DNA from: Mycobacterium gastri
GTDB lineage: Bacteria > Actinomycetota > Actinomycetes > Mycobacteriales > Mycobacteriaceae
Reading direction: 5' to 3'
Length of the DNA stretch: 64,000 nucleotides
NCBI RefSeq assembly: GCF_002102175.1
Contig: NZ_LQOX01000077.1
Span: forward strand, 1-64,000
Shown: one piece after another, positions 34,686-45,279 of the stretch
How positions within the stretch are numbered: the stretch's first letter is position 1
Layout of the letters: each line of letters begins with the position of its first letter
Notes under the pieces: generated by a model
Databases searched by the model: none
What the model was told of the DNA's origin: nothing
Seen by the model: the letters and a program-made list of their open reading frames with translations, nothing else
Translations under genes and position numbers: made by a program

Positions 34686-35672
34686 ATGAGTAACCTCGAA
34701 GCCGCACCGGCTGAAGTTGCCTGCAGCGCTTCACAGACCGCGGGTATCGAGGTGCTGCACCCGCGGGAGGTTCCGCTGGGCGGACCGCGGGCGATCCCGG
34801 TACAACGCACCCTGCCGCAGCGCCAGCGATCGCTGATCGGCGCCTGGTGTTTCCTGGACCACTACGGCCCCGTGACCGGACCCGCCGCGCGGATGGACGT
34901 CGCACCTCATCCGCACACCGGGCTGCAAACGGTGAGCTGGTTGTTCAGCGGCGAGGTGGAACACCGCGACAGCGCGGGTGTGCACGCGATAGTCCGGCCC
35001 GGCGAGCTGAACCTGATGACCGCGGGCGCGGGGATCTGTCATTCCGAAGTATCGCTTCCTTCCGGCGCGGGGGCGGTCCTGCACGGCGCCCAGCTGTGGG
35101 TGGCTCTGCCCGACGCAGCACGCCACACCGGGCAAGACTTCGCGCACTATGCGCCTGATCCGATTGCGCTGCCGGGTGCCAAGGCACGGGTATTTGTGGG
35201 CGAGCTTGCCGGAAGCCGCTCGCCGGCACACACGTTCACGCCGCTGGTGGGCGCCCAGGTCGATCTGGACCCCAACGTTGCGCTGGACATCGACATCGAC
35301 CCGGCATTCGAGCACGGGGTGCTCTGCGATGCCGGCGAGATCGCGATCGGCCAGGCTGCGCTCGCGGTCGGCGACCTGGGCTACCAAGGCCCGGGCCGCA
35401 CCACCCTGCACCTGATCAACGCCGGGGTGCAGCCCGGGCGGGTGCTGCTGCTGGGCGGCACACCCTTCACCGAGGATTTGGTGATGTGGTGGAACTTCGT
35501 CGGTCGCAACCACGACGAGATCGTCACCTATCGGCAGCTGTGGCAAGACCGCGACGAACGCTTCGGCGCCGTCGCGGGATACCAGGGCACGCCGGCTCGG
35601 CTGCCTGCCCCGCCACTGCCCGCTACCCGGCTGCTACCCAGACAAGGATCGAACCGAAAGGATGCCGGATGA
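34686..35672 (+). CDS. Pirin family protein
   Basis: The 328-residue bicupin has the N-terminal pirin signature: LDHYGPVTG, then APHPHTGLQTVSWLFSGEVEHRDS and GICHSEVS. These provide the three His and one Glu metal ligands of the first cupin. PNVALDIDIDPAFEHGVL and ALAVGDLGY belong to the second. Some pirins are quercetin dioxygenases; others regulate metabolic enzymes, so the role is open. It follows the acyl-CoA dehydrogenase remnant by 52 bases, and the next gene overlaps by 4 bases (ATGA). Confidence 0.92.
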   Translation: MSNLEAAPAEVACSASQTAGIEVLHPREVPLGGPRAIPVQRTLPQRQRSLIGAWCFLDHYGPVTGPAARMDVAPHPHTGLQTVSWLFSGEVEHRDSAGVHAIVRPGELNLMTAGAGICHSEVSLPSGAGAVLHGAQLWVALPDAARHTGQDFAHYAPDPIALPGAKARVFVGELAGSRSPAHTFTPLVGAQVDLDPNVALDIDIDPAFEHGVLCDAGEIAIGQAALAVGDLGYQGPGRTTLHLINAGVQPGRVLLLGGTPFTEDLVMWWNFVGRNHDEIVTYRQLWQDRDERFGAVAGYQGTPARLPAPPLPATRLLPRQGSNRKDAG

Positions 35673-35968
35673 CTGCCGACAAGACCGGTGCGCAGACCAC
35701 GGTGGCCGCTGAGCAGGGCAGGTACACGATCGCGGTCGAGGGTAGAACCGTAGGCTTCGCCAGCTACCTGGACCGCGGCGATCAGCGGGTCTTCGACCAC
35801 ACCGAAGTCGACCCGAAGTTCGGCGGACGCGGGCTGGCGACGATTCTCGTCGAGAAGGCGCTGGAACAGGCGAAAGCGGACGGCAAGCGCATCGTCCCGG
35901 TCTGCTCCATGGTCGTCACCGTGCTCAAGAAACATCCGGAGTACGCCGACGTCACCGACCCCGTCTAA
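35669..35968 (+). CDS. GNAT-like small acetyltransferase (COG2388/YjdJ type)
   Basis: This 99-residue mini-GNAT has a beta strand ([21 protein letters not shown]), then [41 protein letters not shown], with a Gly-rich acetyl-CoA loop (GGRGLA). The family lacks the N-terminal half of ordinary GNAT enzymes. ATG overlaps the pirin stop (ATGA) and coupling is likely. Its TAA interlocks with the TAG of the converging PPE gene. Acceptor substrate is unknown. Confidence 0.9.
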   Translation: MTADKTGAQTTVAAEQGRYTIAVEGRTVGFASYLDRGDQRVFDHTEVDPKFGGRGLATILVEKALEQAKADGKRIVPVCSMVVTVLKKHPEYADVTDPV

Positions 35969-37509
35969 GTGCGCGCGTCCGAGCCGTCGGAGTCCCACGT
36001 GGCCGGCAGCATCGGGCTGGTCGGACCGTCATCGAAGCCGTGGGCGGGCAGCGTGATCAATCCGGCCACGTCGGCATTGCTCTTGGCCGCGGTACCGCCG
36101 AAGCCGATCGCGCCGGCCCCTCGGCTCGATGCGGCTGCACGCAGGTCTTCGACGTCTGTCGCGGGGTCTTTCACAGGGCCTTTCACAGGGTCATTGTCGG
36201 CGTCGCTGTCGATATCCATGAATTCGTCGGCGTACTGACGCTGCGGCGCCCTCACCTTGCGTCGGCGACGAGAACGCCGTTGTTCGCGTGCCGAGACCGC
36301 CGCGGCCGGGGCAGGCACACCAACCGACGGTGCCTTGGCGCCGCTGTTATGGGTCAACGCGGGTGGGAAGCCTTCGCCGGGGTCGAAGCCCCCCACGGCA
36401 TAAGTCACCGCAGCCGGAGCCGCCGGTGCGGCGGGCGCGGTGCCGGCACCCGCCGCTGCCGAGGCAGCGGGCGCGGCGACCGGAGCGGTCACGCTTGAAG
36501 CCGCACTTACCGCCGGCCAGGCCACCGGATGCACGGCCGGCGCCACGGTCCCGCCGGCCCCACCGGCGATGTCACCCGCTGCGGCTGCCGCCGGAACCTG
36601 AACCACGAGCTGTTCACCCACGCCGATCACTACCCGCAGAATCGTCCCCAGCAGCGGATCGAGTATCAATTGGGGATAGGTGAGCGAGGCCGCGACCCAG
36701 GAGAAGGCCTGGTAGGCAACAGCGAACAAGAATGGCCCCCACACGACCAACGCCTGTGACGGATTGGTCAAGAAATCGGTGATCAGCTGCATGCCGTTGC
36801 CCACTGGGTCCTGCAAGAAATCGATGATCGGCGCGTATACCTGCTCGACGTAGCCAAGGTATGCCTGCAGCAGTTGCGAAGCCAGGTCCGCGAGGTTCAG
36901 TTGGTTGCCGGCGTCGGTCGCCGGCGCCAGGGCCGCCAGCTGCGCGGGGTCGGCGGTGTCGCCGGTATCCGCTTTGAGCAGCGGCGGCGCGGGTGATGTA
37001 GCCGGGACAGAGTCCGCCGCCACGTTCGACACCGTTTGATAGGTGCTCATCGTGGTGGCAGCCTGAACCCACATTCGGACGTAATCCGCCTCGTTGAGCG
37101 CGATCGGGATCGTATTGATGCCGAAGAAATTGGTCGCGACCAGCACACCATGCACAACGTGGTTGGCGGCCAGCTCGGCCAGGGTCGGCATGCTCGCCAG
37201 CGCCGCCGTGTAGGCCTGGGCGGCGACGTGGTGCTGTAGCCCGGCCGCAATGCTCTTGCCGCGGGCCTGCTCGAGCCACGCAAGGTAGGGGGCATGCGCG
37301 GCGACGTACTCGTCGGCGCTCGGGCCCTGCCACCAACCGCCCTGGACCGTGTTCAGTACGGCCGTGAGTTCGGCGATCGCCGAACCGTACTCGGCGCTGA
37401 GCAGCTGGTAGGCGCCCGCGGCGGCCAGGAACGGCCCCGGACCAGGCCCACTGGACAACAGCGCGGAATGAACCTCGGGCGGCAATGCCATCCAGACCGG
37501 CGCCGTCAT
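35965..37509 (-). CDS. PPE family protein, PPW subfamily, with basic NLS-like stretch
   Basis: The 514-residue protein starts [18 protein letters not shown] (Pro-Pro-Glu at 10-12). The PPE domain covers about 1-175 with the WxG turn in [13 protein letters not shown] middle hydrophobic region (220-310) and an Ala/Pro linker precede a C-terminal module with GFGGT and PMLPATW, the marks of the PPE-PPW subfamily. Residues 411-418 (RRSRRRRK) form a basic cluster like the nuclear-localisation signal described for PPE2. PPE proteins are normally secreted as PE/PPE pairs by ESX systems; no PE gene is adjacent. I recall no PPE gene at this site in H37Rv. Confidence 0.93.
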   Translation of the reverse strand: MTAPVWMALPPEVHSALLSSGPGPGPFLAAAGAYQLLSAEYGSAIAELTAVLNTVQGGWWQGPSADEYVAAHAPYLAWLEQARGKSIAAGLQHHVAAQAYTAALASMPTLAELAANHVVHGVLVATNFFGINTIPIALNEADYVRMWVQAATTMSTYQTVSNVAADSVPATSPAPPLLKADTGDTADPAQLAALAPATDAGNQLNLADLASQLLQAYLGYVEQVYAPIIDFLQDPVGNGMQLITDFLTNPSQALVVWGPFLFAVAYQAFSWVAASLTYPQLILDPLLGTILRVVIGVGEQLVVQVPAAAAAGDIAGGAGGTVAPAVHPVAWPAVSAASSVTAPVAAPAASAAAGAGTAPAAPAAPAAVTYAVGGFDPGEGFPPALTHNSGAKAPSVGVPAPAAAVSAREQRRSRRRRKVRAPQRQYADEFMDIDSDADNDPVKGPVKDPATDVEDLRAAASSRGAGAIGFGGTAAKSNADVAGLITLPAHGFDDGPTSPMLPATWDSDGSDART

Positions 37510-37588
37510 GATCTGTCCCGCCTCAGGACCCCGGCACTGGCCACAGCGAACGTCGTCATAGGCTATCCCCCCGGCGCGTTGGCCCTTC

Positions 37589-37620
37589 GGCCGTGCGGGT
37601 GCTGGACCATGCGCACGGCC
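37589..37620 (-). terminator. Candidate hairpin downstream of amt
   Basis: GGCCGTGCG (37589-37597) and CGCACGGCC (37612-37620) form a perfect 9-base-pair stem with a 14-base loop. It lies about 130 bases beyond the amt stop on the minus strand and before the PPE start. There is no U tract. The remaining bases from 37510 to 37747 hold no gene. Confidence 0.4.
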
Positions 37621-37747
37621 GCGGGCGAGTGTTTCGCTACCTCACGCCAATTAACCCGCCAACGGATCGGCTAAACCGATGCCGACCGATCTGTCCGCGA
37701 GTCGCCGTCATCGACAACCAGGCCGACCCCGATAACGCAGGCGCCAC

Positions 37748-39049
<1,302 letters not shown>

Positions 39050-39262
39050 CTCTGCGGCTCCTTCGATAGTCGTCGATAAAACTGCCGGCGCGCAGTGTCG
39101 CCATAGACGGATAGACGGTAGACGAGGTGCGGCGAAGGTGGCCATCGATGTCGCCGCTGCGTCAAGGCGGGCCGATGCGACGGCTATGGCCGCTGGCCGT
39201 GACCGACGGCCGGGTCCTGACGCACCGCCAGCGGCGGTGCGGGACAAGGCGGTGTCGAGCCG

Positions 39263-39529
39263 TTAGCTGCCCGTGCGCTCGCGGTGCCGGCATCCGGGCC
39301 AGCAGCAGGGACGGCGCTTGCCTTCTTCCAGTTCCTCCTGGGTCCGGCGGATGCGCCGCTGTCGGGTCGTCGGTTGCTTGGCGTCCTCGACCCAACAGAT
39401 GAACTCGTTACGCGCCAACGGCGTGATGTCGTTCCAGGCAGCCAAAGCCGTGGCGTTGGCGATCAACGCCTTACGCAGGTCCGCGGGCAGCTGATGCACC
39501 ACCCCGCCGGACACTCGCGCACGACTCAC
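39263..39529 (-). CDS. YdeI/OmpD-associated family protein, short
   Basis: The 88-residue protein contains the YdeI core: VHQLPADLRKALIANATALAAWNDITPLARNEFICWVEDAKQPTTRQRRIRRTQEELEEGKRR. It ends PCCWPGCRHRERTGS with three cysteines and a His that may hold zinc. The GTG at 39529 has AAGGTGG immediately upstream. Related domains occur in bacteriocin-protection proteins, but the real role is unknown. It lies 213 bases upstream of amt in the same direction. Confidence 0.82.
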   Translation of the reverse strand: MSRARVSGGVVHQLPADLRKALIANATALAAWNDITPLARNEFICWVEDAKQPTTRQRRIRRTQEELEEGKRRPCCWPGCRHRERTGS

Positions 39530-39629
39530 CGGGCCACCTTCTTCTTGGCGAGGATTTCCAGCTTTGTGGAGGGGGATGGATCGCGCCCGGGTGCACTGCT
39601 CGACACCCCCCGGCGCGGTCCACTCACAG

Positions 39630-39712
39630 TGGGCGAAGGGGGACTTGAACCCCCACGTCCCGAAGGACACTGGCACCTGAAGCCAGCGCGTCTGCCATTC
39701 CGCCACTCGCCC
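39630..39712 (-). tRNA. tRNA-Leu (CAG)
   Basis: The 83-base gene folds as a class II tRNA. Acceptor GGGCGAG pairs with TTCGCCC. The D-arm begins GCGGAATGGCAGACGC, the anticodon stem-loop CTGGCTTCAGGTGCCAG reads CAG, and there is a long variable arm (TGTCCTTCGGGACG). The T-arm is GGGGGTTCAAGTCCCCC. CCA is not encoded. The position beside fhaA matches leuT of M. tuberculosis. Confidence 0.95.
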
Positions 39713-39991
39713 GAAACAACCGGAGGACCATACCACTGTAGTAGCCACGCGCCCCAACCGCCGGCGCCAGGTCGACAACCCGCGCGGCGGGGGAGCGGGC
39801 GGAGGGGGATTCGCTCTGCGTCCTTGGCAGTCCTCGGCGCCGGGCTGTCACCTGCTGGATGTTTTCTCAGGATTCTCACGGTGCCACTGCGTCGCCGTGT
39901 CCCGATAGCATGTTTTGTGACCACCAGATGCGGGCGAGTCGTTTGCCTCGCGTCGACGATGACCAGAATCCAGTGAGGCGAGCGCTGAAAA
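39713..39991 (+). promoter_or_regulatory. Divergent control region of tRNA-Leu and fhaA
   Basis: These 279 bases contain no gene. They hold the promoters for tRNA-Leu (minus strand) and for the seven-gene fhaA-pknB run (plus strand). I cannot point to a clear -10/-35 pair. AGTGAGGCGAGCG just before the fhaA start is a weak ribosome binding site. Confidence 0.5.
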
Positions 39992-41683
39992 ATGGGTAGC
40001 CAGAAGGGGCTGGTTCAGCGCATCGAACGCAAACTCGAGTCAACTGTCGGGGATGCATTTGCCTGGATGTTCGGGGGATCGATCGTCCCGCAAGAGGTGG
40101 AAGCCCTATTGCGACGGGAAGCCGCGGATGGTGTGCGCTCACTCGAGGGAAATCGCCTTTTGGCGCCCAACGAGTACATCATTACCCTCAGTGTGCACGA
40201 CTCCGAGAAATTAGGCGCAGACCCGGATCTCACGTCGACGGCATTTGCTCGGTACTTGGCGGACTATATCCAAGAACAGGGGTGGCAAACGTATGGTGAT
40301 GTGGTGGTCCGGTTCGAGCGGTCGCCGAACCTGCATACCGGCCAGTTCCGCGCCCGCGGGACTGTCAACCCCGACGTCGAGCCCCGCCCGACGGTCACCG
40401 CATACGCCCGGCCACAATCGAACCACGCGTTTGGCGCAGAACCAGGAGTACCACCGATGACTGACAATCCGAGCTACCGCGGCGGTCCGGGGCAGGGGCC
40501 CGACGAGTATTACGACGACCGGTACCCGCGTCCGCAAGAGGAGCCACGCAGTGGCTCGCCCGCCGGGCCGGACCCGCGCGGTGGATATCCGCCGGAAGGC
40601 GGCGGCTACCAGCCCCAACCCGGATACCCGCCGCCCCCTCGTCAGCCGGACCAGGGCGGCGGCTACCCCGAACAGCGCGGCTACCAAGACCAAGGCGGCT
40701 ACCCTGAACAGGGCTACCAAGACCAGGGCGGCTACCCCGAACAGCGCGGCTACCCTGAACAGGGCTACCAAGACCAGGGCGGCTACCCCGAACAGCGCGG
40801 CTACCCTGAACAGGGCGGCTACCCCGCGCCGTACGAGCAGCGTCCGCCCGGCTACCCCGGCCCCGGCTACGACCAGGGTTACCGACAAGGCGGCTACGGC
40901 CAACCACCCGGCGGCCAGCCCGGCTATGGCCAACCACCCGGCGGCGGGTACGGACAACCGCCGAGCGGCTACGGCCAACCGCCCGGCGGCGGCTACGGAC
41001 AGCCACCTGGGGGCCAGCCCGGCTACGGCGGCTACGGCGACTACGGACGTGAGCCGGCGCGCCAGGACGAGGGCGGCTACGGCGGCCCGCCGGCCGCGCC
41101 GCAGGCACCGCCGGAACCCCAGCGGCCGGCTTATCCCGACCAGGGCGCCGGCTACGAGCAAGGCGGCTACGACCAGGGTTATCAGCAGGGTGGCGGCGGA
41201 TACGGCCGTCAGGAATATGGATCAGGCGACTACACCCAGTACGCCGAAACGTCGGCGCCCGGCGGCTACCCCGCTCAGGGCGGCGGGTACGCCGAGCCGG
41301 CTCGCGACTACGACTACGGCCAGTCGGCGGTTCCCGACTATGGCCAGCCGGCGGGCGGCTACGGCGGTTACGGGCAAGGCGGCTACGGGTCACCCGGGAC
41401 TACGGTGACGCTGCAGCTTGACGACGGCAGCGGCCGCACCTATCAGCTCCGCGACGGCTCCAACATCATCGGACGCGGACAGGACGCCCAGTTCCGGTTG
41501 CCCGATACCGGTGTCTCACGCCGGCACTTGGAGATCCGTTGGGACGGGCAAGTCGCGCTACTGACGGACCTGAACTCCACCAACGGCACGACCGTCAACA
41601 ACGCACCGGTACAGGAGTGGCAATTGGCCGACGGCGACGTGATCCGCTTGGGCCATTCCGAGATCATCGTCCGCATTCACTGA
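39992..41683 (+). CDS. fhaA: FHA-domain regulator FhaA
   Basis: The 563-residue protein starts with DUF3662 (about 5-125; LVQRIERKLESTVGDAFAWMFGGSIVPQEVEALLRRE). A long Gly/Tyr/Gln/Pro low-complexity region (about 150-465) has many GGYPEQ and GYGQPPGG repeats. A C-terminal FHA domain follows (about 470-563; SNIIGRGQDAQFRLPDTGVSRRHLEI, LNSTNGTTVNN) with the phospho-Thr-binding Arg, Ser, His and Asn. In M. tuberculosis the FHA domain binds phosphorylated MviN and other PknA/B targets at the pole and septum. It is first in the operon. The low-complexity region is longer than the 527-residue H37Rv protein allows, owing to repeat expansion. Confidence 0.96.
   Translation: MGSQKGLVQRIERKLESTVGDAFAWMFGGSIVPQEVEALLRREAADGVRSLEGNRLLAPNEYIITLSVHDSEKLGADPDLTSTAFARYLADYIQEQGWQTYGDVVVRFERSPNLHTGQFRARGTVNPDVEPRPTVTAYARPQSNHAFGAEPGVPPMTDNPSYRGGPGQGPDEYYDDRYPRPQEEPRSGSPAGPDPRGGYPPEGGGYQPQPGYPPPPRQPDQGGGYPEQRGYQDQGGYPEQGYQDQGGYPEQRGYPEQGYQDQGGYPEQRGYPEQGGYPAPYEQRPPGYPGPGYDQGYRQGGYGQPPGGQPGYGQPPGGGYGQPPSGYGQPPGGGYGQPPGGQPGYGGYGDYGREPARQDEGGYGGPPAAPQAPPEPQRPAYPDQGAGYEQGGYDQGYQQGGGGYGRQEYGSGDYTQYAETSAPGGYPAQGGGYAEPARDYDYGQSAVPDYGQPAGGYGGYGQGGYGSPGTTVTLQLDDGSGRTYQLRDGSNIIGRGQDAQFRLPDTGVSRRHLEIRWDGQVALLTDLNSTNGTTVNNAPVQEWQLADGDVIRLGHSEIIVRIH
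40704..40816 (+). repeat. 51-base tandem repeat in fhaA
   Basis: Two full 51-base copies (40704-40754, 40755-40805) and the start of a third encode a 17-residue unit with EQGYQDQGG and YPEQRGYP. Related, more degenerate copies extend to either side. The period keeps the reading frame, so copy-number change alters only linker length. Confidence 0.9.
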
Positions 41684-41808
41684 ACCCTCTGGGCACAATG
41701 CTGCCTCGCTTGACCTCGCACCGACCGCCTGACCAGTATCGTGACTTTGCTGAACTTCTCGGCATCACCGGCGCGGGGGTGGCGGCGCCAGGACGGAAAG
41801 GACGCCAG

Positions 41809-42276
41809 ATGCAGGGGTTAGTACTGCAACTGACGCGTGCCGGCTTCTTGATGCTGTTATGGCTGTTCATCTGGTCGGTGCTGCGGGTGCTGCGCACCGA
41901 CATCTACGCACCCACCGGTGCGGTGATGGTGCGCCGCGGGTTGGCGTTGCGCGGCACACTACTGCCGTTGCGCCAGCGCCGGCAGACGGCCCGCTACCTC
42001 GTCGTGACCGAGGGCACGCTGGCGGGCGCGCGCATCACGTTGAGCGGACAGCCGGTGTTGATCGGACGCGCTGACGACTCCACCCTGGTGTTGACCGACG
42101 ACTACGCCTCGACACGGCACGCCAGGCTCTCTCAGCGGGGATCGGAATGGTACGTCGAAGACTTAGGATCGACCAACGGCACTTACCTTGACAGGGCGAA
42201 GGTGACGACTGCGGTACGAGTTCCGATTGGAGTGCCGGTTCGGATCGGCAAGACGGCAATCGAGTTGCGCCCGTGA
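41809..42276 (+). CDS. fhaB: FHA-domain protein FhaB (FipA)
   Basis: The 155-residue protein has one N-terminal membrane segment (LQLTRAGFLMLLWLFIWSVLRVLR) and a C-terminal FHA domain (about 80-150; PVLIGRADDSTLVLTDDYASTRHARLS, EDLGSTNGTYLDRAKV). In M. tuberculosis it is a PknA target that links FtsZ and FtsQ under oxidative stress. GAAAGGA before the ATG supports the start. It lies 125 bases after fhaA and 58 before pstP. Confidence 0.95.
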   Translation: MQGLVLQLTRAGFLMLLWLFIWSVLRVLRTDIYAPTGAVMVRRGLALRGTLLPLRQRRQTARYLVVTEGTLAGARITLSGQPVLIGRADDSTLVLTDDYASTRHARLSQRGSEWYVEDLGSTNGTYLDRAKVTTAVRVPIGVPVRIGKTAIELRP

Positions 42277-42334
42277 CCCGCGCCGGTGACGATGCAGTGG
42301 GGGCACGCCCCGCTCGCGGGGGAGAGCGGCGCTC

Positions 42335-43873
42335 GTGACCCTGGTCCTGCGATATGCGGCCCGCAGCGATCGCGGCCTGGTACGCGCCAACAACGAAGAC
42401 TCCGTCTACGCCGGCGCGCGGCTGCTGGCGCTGGCCGACGGCATGGGCGGCCACGCTGCCGGCGAAGTGGCGTCCCAACTGGTCATCGCCGCATTAGCCC
42501 ACCTCGACGACGACGAGCCCGGGGGTGACCTGCTTGGCAAGCTCGAGGCTGCGGTTCGTGCCGGTAATTCGGCCATCGCCGCCCAGGTCGAGATGGAGCC
42601 CGACCTCGAGGGCATGGGGACCACCCTCACCGCGATCCTTTTCGACGGCAACCGCCTTGGTCTGGTGCACATCGGTGACTCCCGCGGCTATCTGCTGCGC
42701 GACGGTGAGCTGACCCAGATCACCAAGGACGACACGTTCGTCCAAACCCTGGTCGACGAGGGCCGGATCACCGCGGAGGAGGCACACAGCCACCCCCAGC
42801 GATCGCTGATCATGCGGGCGCTGACCGGTCACGAGGTCGAACCCACCCTGACCATGCGCGAAGTTCGGGCCGGTGATCGCTACCTACTGTGCTCGGACGG
42901 GCTGTCCGACCCGGTGAGCGACGAGACAATCCACGAGGCCCTGAAAATCCCCGACGTCGCCGAAAGCGCCTACCGTCTTATCGAACTCGCGCTGCGCGGC
43001 GGCGGCCCGGACAACGTGACCGTCGTGGTGGCCGACGTCGTCGACTACGAATACGGCCAGACCCAGCCGATTCTGGCCGGAGCCGTATCCGGTGACGACG
43101 ACCAGCTGACCCTGCCGAACACGGCCGCCGGACGGGCCTCTGCGATTACCCCCCGCAAAGAAGCCGTGAAGCGGGTTCCGCCGTCGGCCGAGACGTTCCA
43201 CCGGCACCGCTGGTCGCGCCGGCGGATCATGCTTGTCGCTGTGCTGGCAGCGGTCCTGGTTGTCGCGGCCCTGTTCATCGGTCGCGCGATCATCCGCAAC
43301 AACTACTACGTCGCCGAATACAACGGCACGGTGTCGATCATGCGCGGGATCCAAGGGTCCCTGCTGGGCATGCCCCTGCACGAACCGTATCTGCTGGGCT
43401 GTTTGAACGCACGCAATGACCTGTCCCAGATCAGCTACGGCCAACCCCGGGACCACCTCGGCTGCCATCTGATGAAGTTGGAGGATCTGCGTCCGTCCGA
43501 ACGCGCTCAAGTGCAGGCCGGACTTCCCACCGGTTCCCTCGATGGCGCCATCAAGCAACTGCGTGACCTGGCCGCCAACTCCCTGCTACCGCCGTGCCCG
43601 CCGCCTCGCGCCACCTCGCCACCTGAGCCACCTACCCCGACCACCGCCAGCGGCACCCCCGAACCGAGCGTCACATCCTCGTCAACGCCCCCGACCACCC
43701 CAACGACCACTTCACCCGCCGGGGCCCCGTCCACCACGTCCGGCAGCGCCGGCCCCAACCACGCGAGCACTTCGCCCACAGCGCCCGCATCACCGTCGAC
43801 GACATCGCCGACCGTGACCGCGCTCCCGCCACCTCCTCCGCAGCCGGGCATTGACTGCCGGGCGGCGGCATGA
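42335..43873 (+). CDS. pstP: Ser/Thr protein phosphatase PstP
   Basis: The 512-residue membrane phosphatase reverses PknA/PknB signalling. The PP2C domain (1-240) holds the metal-binding aspartates D35 (LADGMGGH), D115 (HIGDSRG), D188 (CSDGLSD) and D226 (GPDNVTV). A basic juxtamembrane segment leads to one helix (about 299-318). The extracytoplasmic part has two cysteines and a Pro/Thr/Ser-rich tail ending PGIDC. The GTG start is the only good one. rodA overlaps by 4 bases (ATGA). Confidence 0.97.
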   Translation: MTLVLRYAARSDRGLVRANNEDSVYAGARLLALADGMGGHAAGEVASQLVIAALAHLDDDEPGGDLLGKLEAAVRAGNSAIAAQVEMEPDLEGMGTTLTAILFDGNRLGLVHIGDSRGYLLRDGELTQITKDDTFVQTLVDEGRITAEEAHSHPQRSLIMRALTGHEVEPTLTMREVRAGDRYLLCSDGLSDPVSDETIHEALKIPDVAESAYRLIELALRGGGPDNVTVVVADVVDYEYGQTQPILAGAVSGDDDQLTLPNTAAGRASAITPRKEAVKRVPPSAETFHRHRWSRRRIMLVAVLAAVLVVAALFIGRAIIRNNYYVAEYNGTVSIMRGIQGSLLGMPLHEPYLLGCLNARNDLSQISYGQPRDHLGCHLMKLEDLRPSERAQVQAGLPTGSLDGAIKQLRDLAANSLLPPCPPPRATSPPEPPTPTTASGTPEPSVTSSSTPPTTPTTTSPAGAPSTTSGSAGPNHASTSPTAPASPSTTSPTVTALPPPPPQPGIDCRAAA

Positions 43874-45279
43874 CGGCACCACTGCAGGCGCCGGTGACGG
43901 TGACGCCCCCGTTGCCGACCCGGCGCAACGCCGAACTGCTGCTGTTGTGCTTCGCCGCGGTGGTCACCGTCACTGCGCTACTGATCGTGGAAGCCAACCA
44001 AGACCGCAGCCTCCATTGGGATTTGGCCAGCTACGGGCTGGCCTTCCTCACCCTGTTCGGCTTTGCGCACCTGGCCATCAGACGCTCCGCCCCGTTCACC
44101 GACCCCCTGCTGCTGCCGGTGGTGGCGCTGCTCAACGGGCTTGGCCTGGTGATGATCCACCGGCTCGACCTCGTCGAGGACGAGATCGGCCACCACAGTC
44201 ATCCCAGCGCAAACCAGCAGATGCTATGGACCCTTGTCGGCGTGACCTCTTTCGCGCTGGTGGTGACCTTTCTCAAGGATCACCGCCAGCTCGCCCGCTA
44301 CGGCTACACCTGCGGGCTCGCCGGTCTGGTCATGCTCGCCATACCCGCGCTGCTTCCCGCATCGTGGTCCGAGCAGAACGGCGCGAAAATCTGGATTCGC
44401 TTGCCCGGCTTCTCGATTCAGCCGGCCGAATTCTCCAAGATTTTGCTGCTGATCTTTTTTTCCGCGGTGCTGGTCGCCAAGCGCCGCCTGTTCACCAGCG
44501 CCGGCAAGCATCTGATGGGCCTGAACCTGCCGCGTCCGCGGGACCTCGCGCCACTGTTGGCGGCCTGGGTGATTTCGGTGGGTGTCATGGTCTTCGAGAA
44601 GGACCTCGGCACGTCGCTGCTGTTGTATGCGTCGTTTCTGGTGGTCGTCTACCTGGCCACCCAGAAGTTCAGTTGGGTCGTCATCGGTCTGGCCCTGTTC
44701 GCGGCGGGCAGCGTAGTGGCGTACTTCGTTTTCAACCATGTCCGGGTCCGGGTGCAGACCTGGTGGGATCCGTTCGCCGATCCCGAAGGCAGCGGCTACC
44801 AGATGGTCCAATCGCTGTTCAGTTTCGCCACCGGCGGCATCTTCGGCACCGGGCTGGGTAACGGCCAACCCGACACCGTGCCCGCGGCATCGACCGACTT
44901 CATCATCGCCGCCTTCGGCGAGGAGCTCGGGTTGGTCGGCCTGGCCGCCATTTTGATGCTGTACACGATCGTCATCATCCGCGGCCTGCGCACCGCGATC
45001 GCCACCCGCGACAGCTTCGGCAAACTGCTGGCCGCGGGTCTGGCGTCGACGCTGGCCATCCAGCTGTTCATCGTGGTCGGCGGCGTCACCAAGCTCATTC
45101 CGCTGACCGGGCTGACCACACCGTGGATGTCCTACGGTGGGTCGTCGCTGCTGGCCAACTATGTGCTGCTGGCCATATTGGCGCGCATCTCGCACTGCGC
45201 CCGACGTCCGCTGCGCACCCGCGCCCGAAATACGACGCCGATCGCGGCGGCCGGTACCGAGGTGATCGAGCGGGTATGA
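43870..45279 (+). CDS. rodA: SEDS peptidoglycan polymerase RodA
   Basis: The 469-residue membrane protein has ten or more helices. SEDS marks are GAKIWIRLPGFSIQPAEFSKILLL (with the conserved Glu and Ser/Lys), EKDLGTSLL, FAFGEELGLVGLA-type AAFGEELGLVGL, and GLTTPWMSYGGSSLLANYVLLA. It polymerises glycan strands with its partner PBP. Overlaps of 4 bases with pstP and pbpA show translational coupling, and PbpA is the likely partner. Confidence 0.96.
   Translation: MTAPLQAPVTVTPPLPTRRNAELLLLCFAAVVTVTALLIVEANQDRSLHWDLASYGLAFLTLFGFAHLAIRRSAPFTDPLLLPVVALLNGLGLVMIHRLDLVEDEIGHHSHPSANQQMLWTLVGVTSFALVVTFLKDHRQLARYGYTCGLAGLVMLAIPALLPASWSEQNGAKIWIRLPGFSIQPAEFSKILLLIFFSAVLVAKRRLFTSAGKHLMGLNLPRPRDLAPLLAAWVISVGVMVFEKDLGTSLLLYASFLVVVYLATQKFSWVVIGLALFAAGSVVAYFVFNHVRVRVQTWWDPFADPEGSGYQMVQSLFSFATGGIFGTGLGNGQPDTVPAASTDFIIAAFGEELGLVGLAAILMLYTIVIIRGLRTAIATRDSFGKLLAAGLASTLAIQLFIVVGGVTKLIPLTGLTTPWMSYGGSSLLANYVLLAILARISHCARRPLRTRARNTTPIAAAGTEVIERV

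Noticed and set aside
39633-39710. tRNA-Leu with acceptor GCGAGTG and encoded CCA
   Set aside because: That pairing leaves a U-C mismatch and misplaces the D-arm; the 39630-39712 fold has seven acceptor pairs and normal U8-G9.
40660-40830. Possible CRISPR array in the repeat block
   Set aside because: Units are tandem without spacers and encode the FhaA linker in frame.
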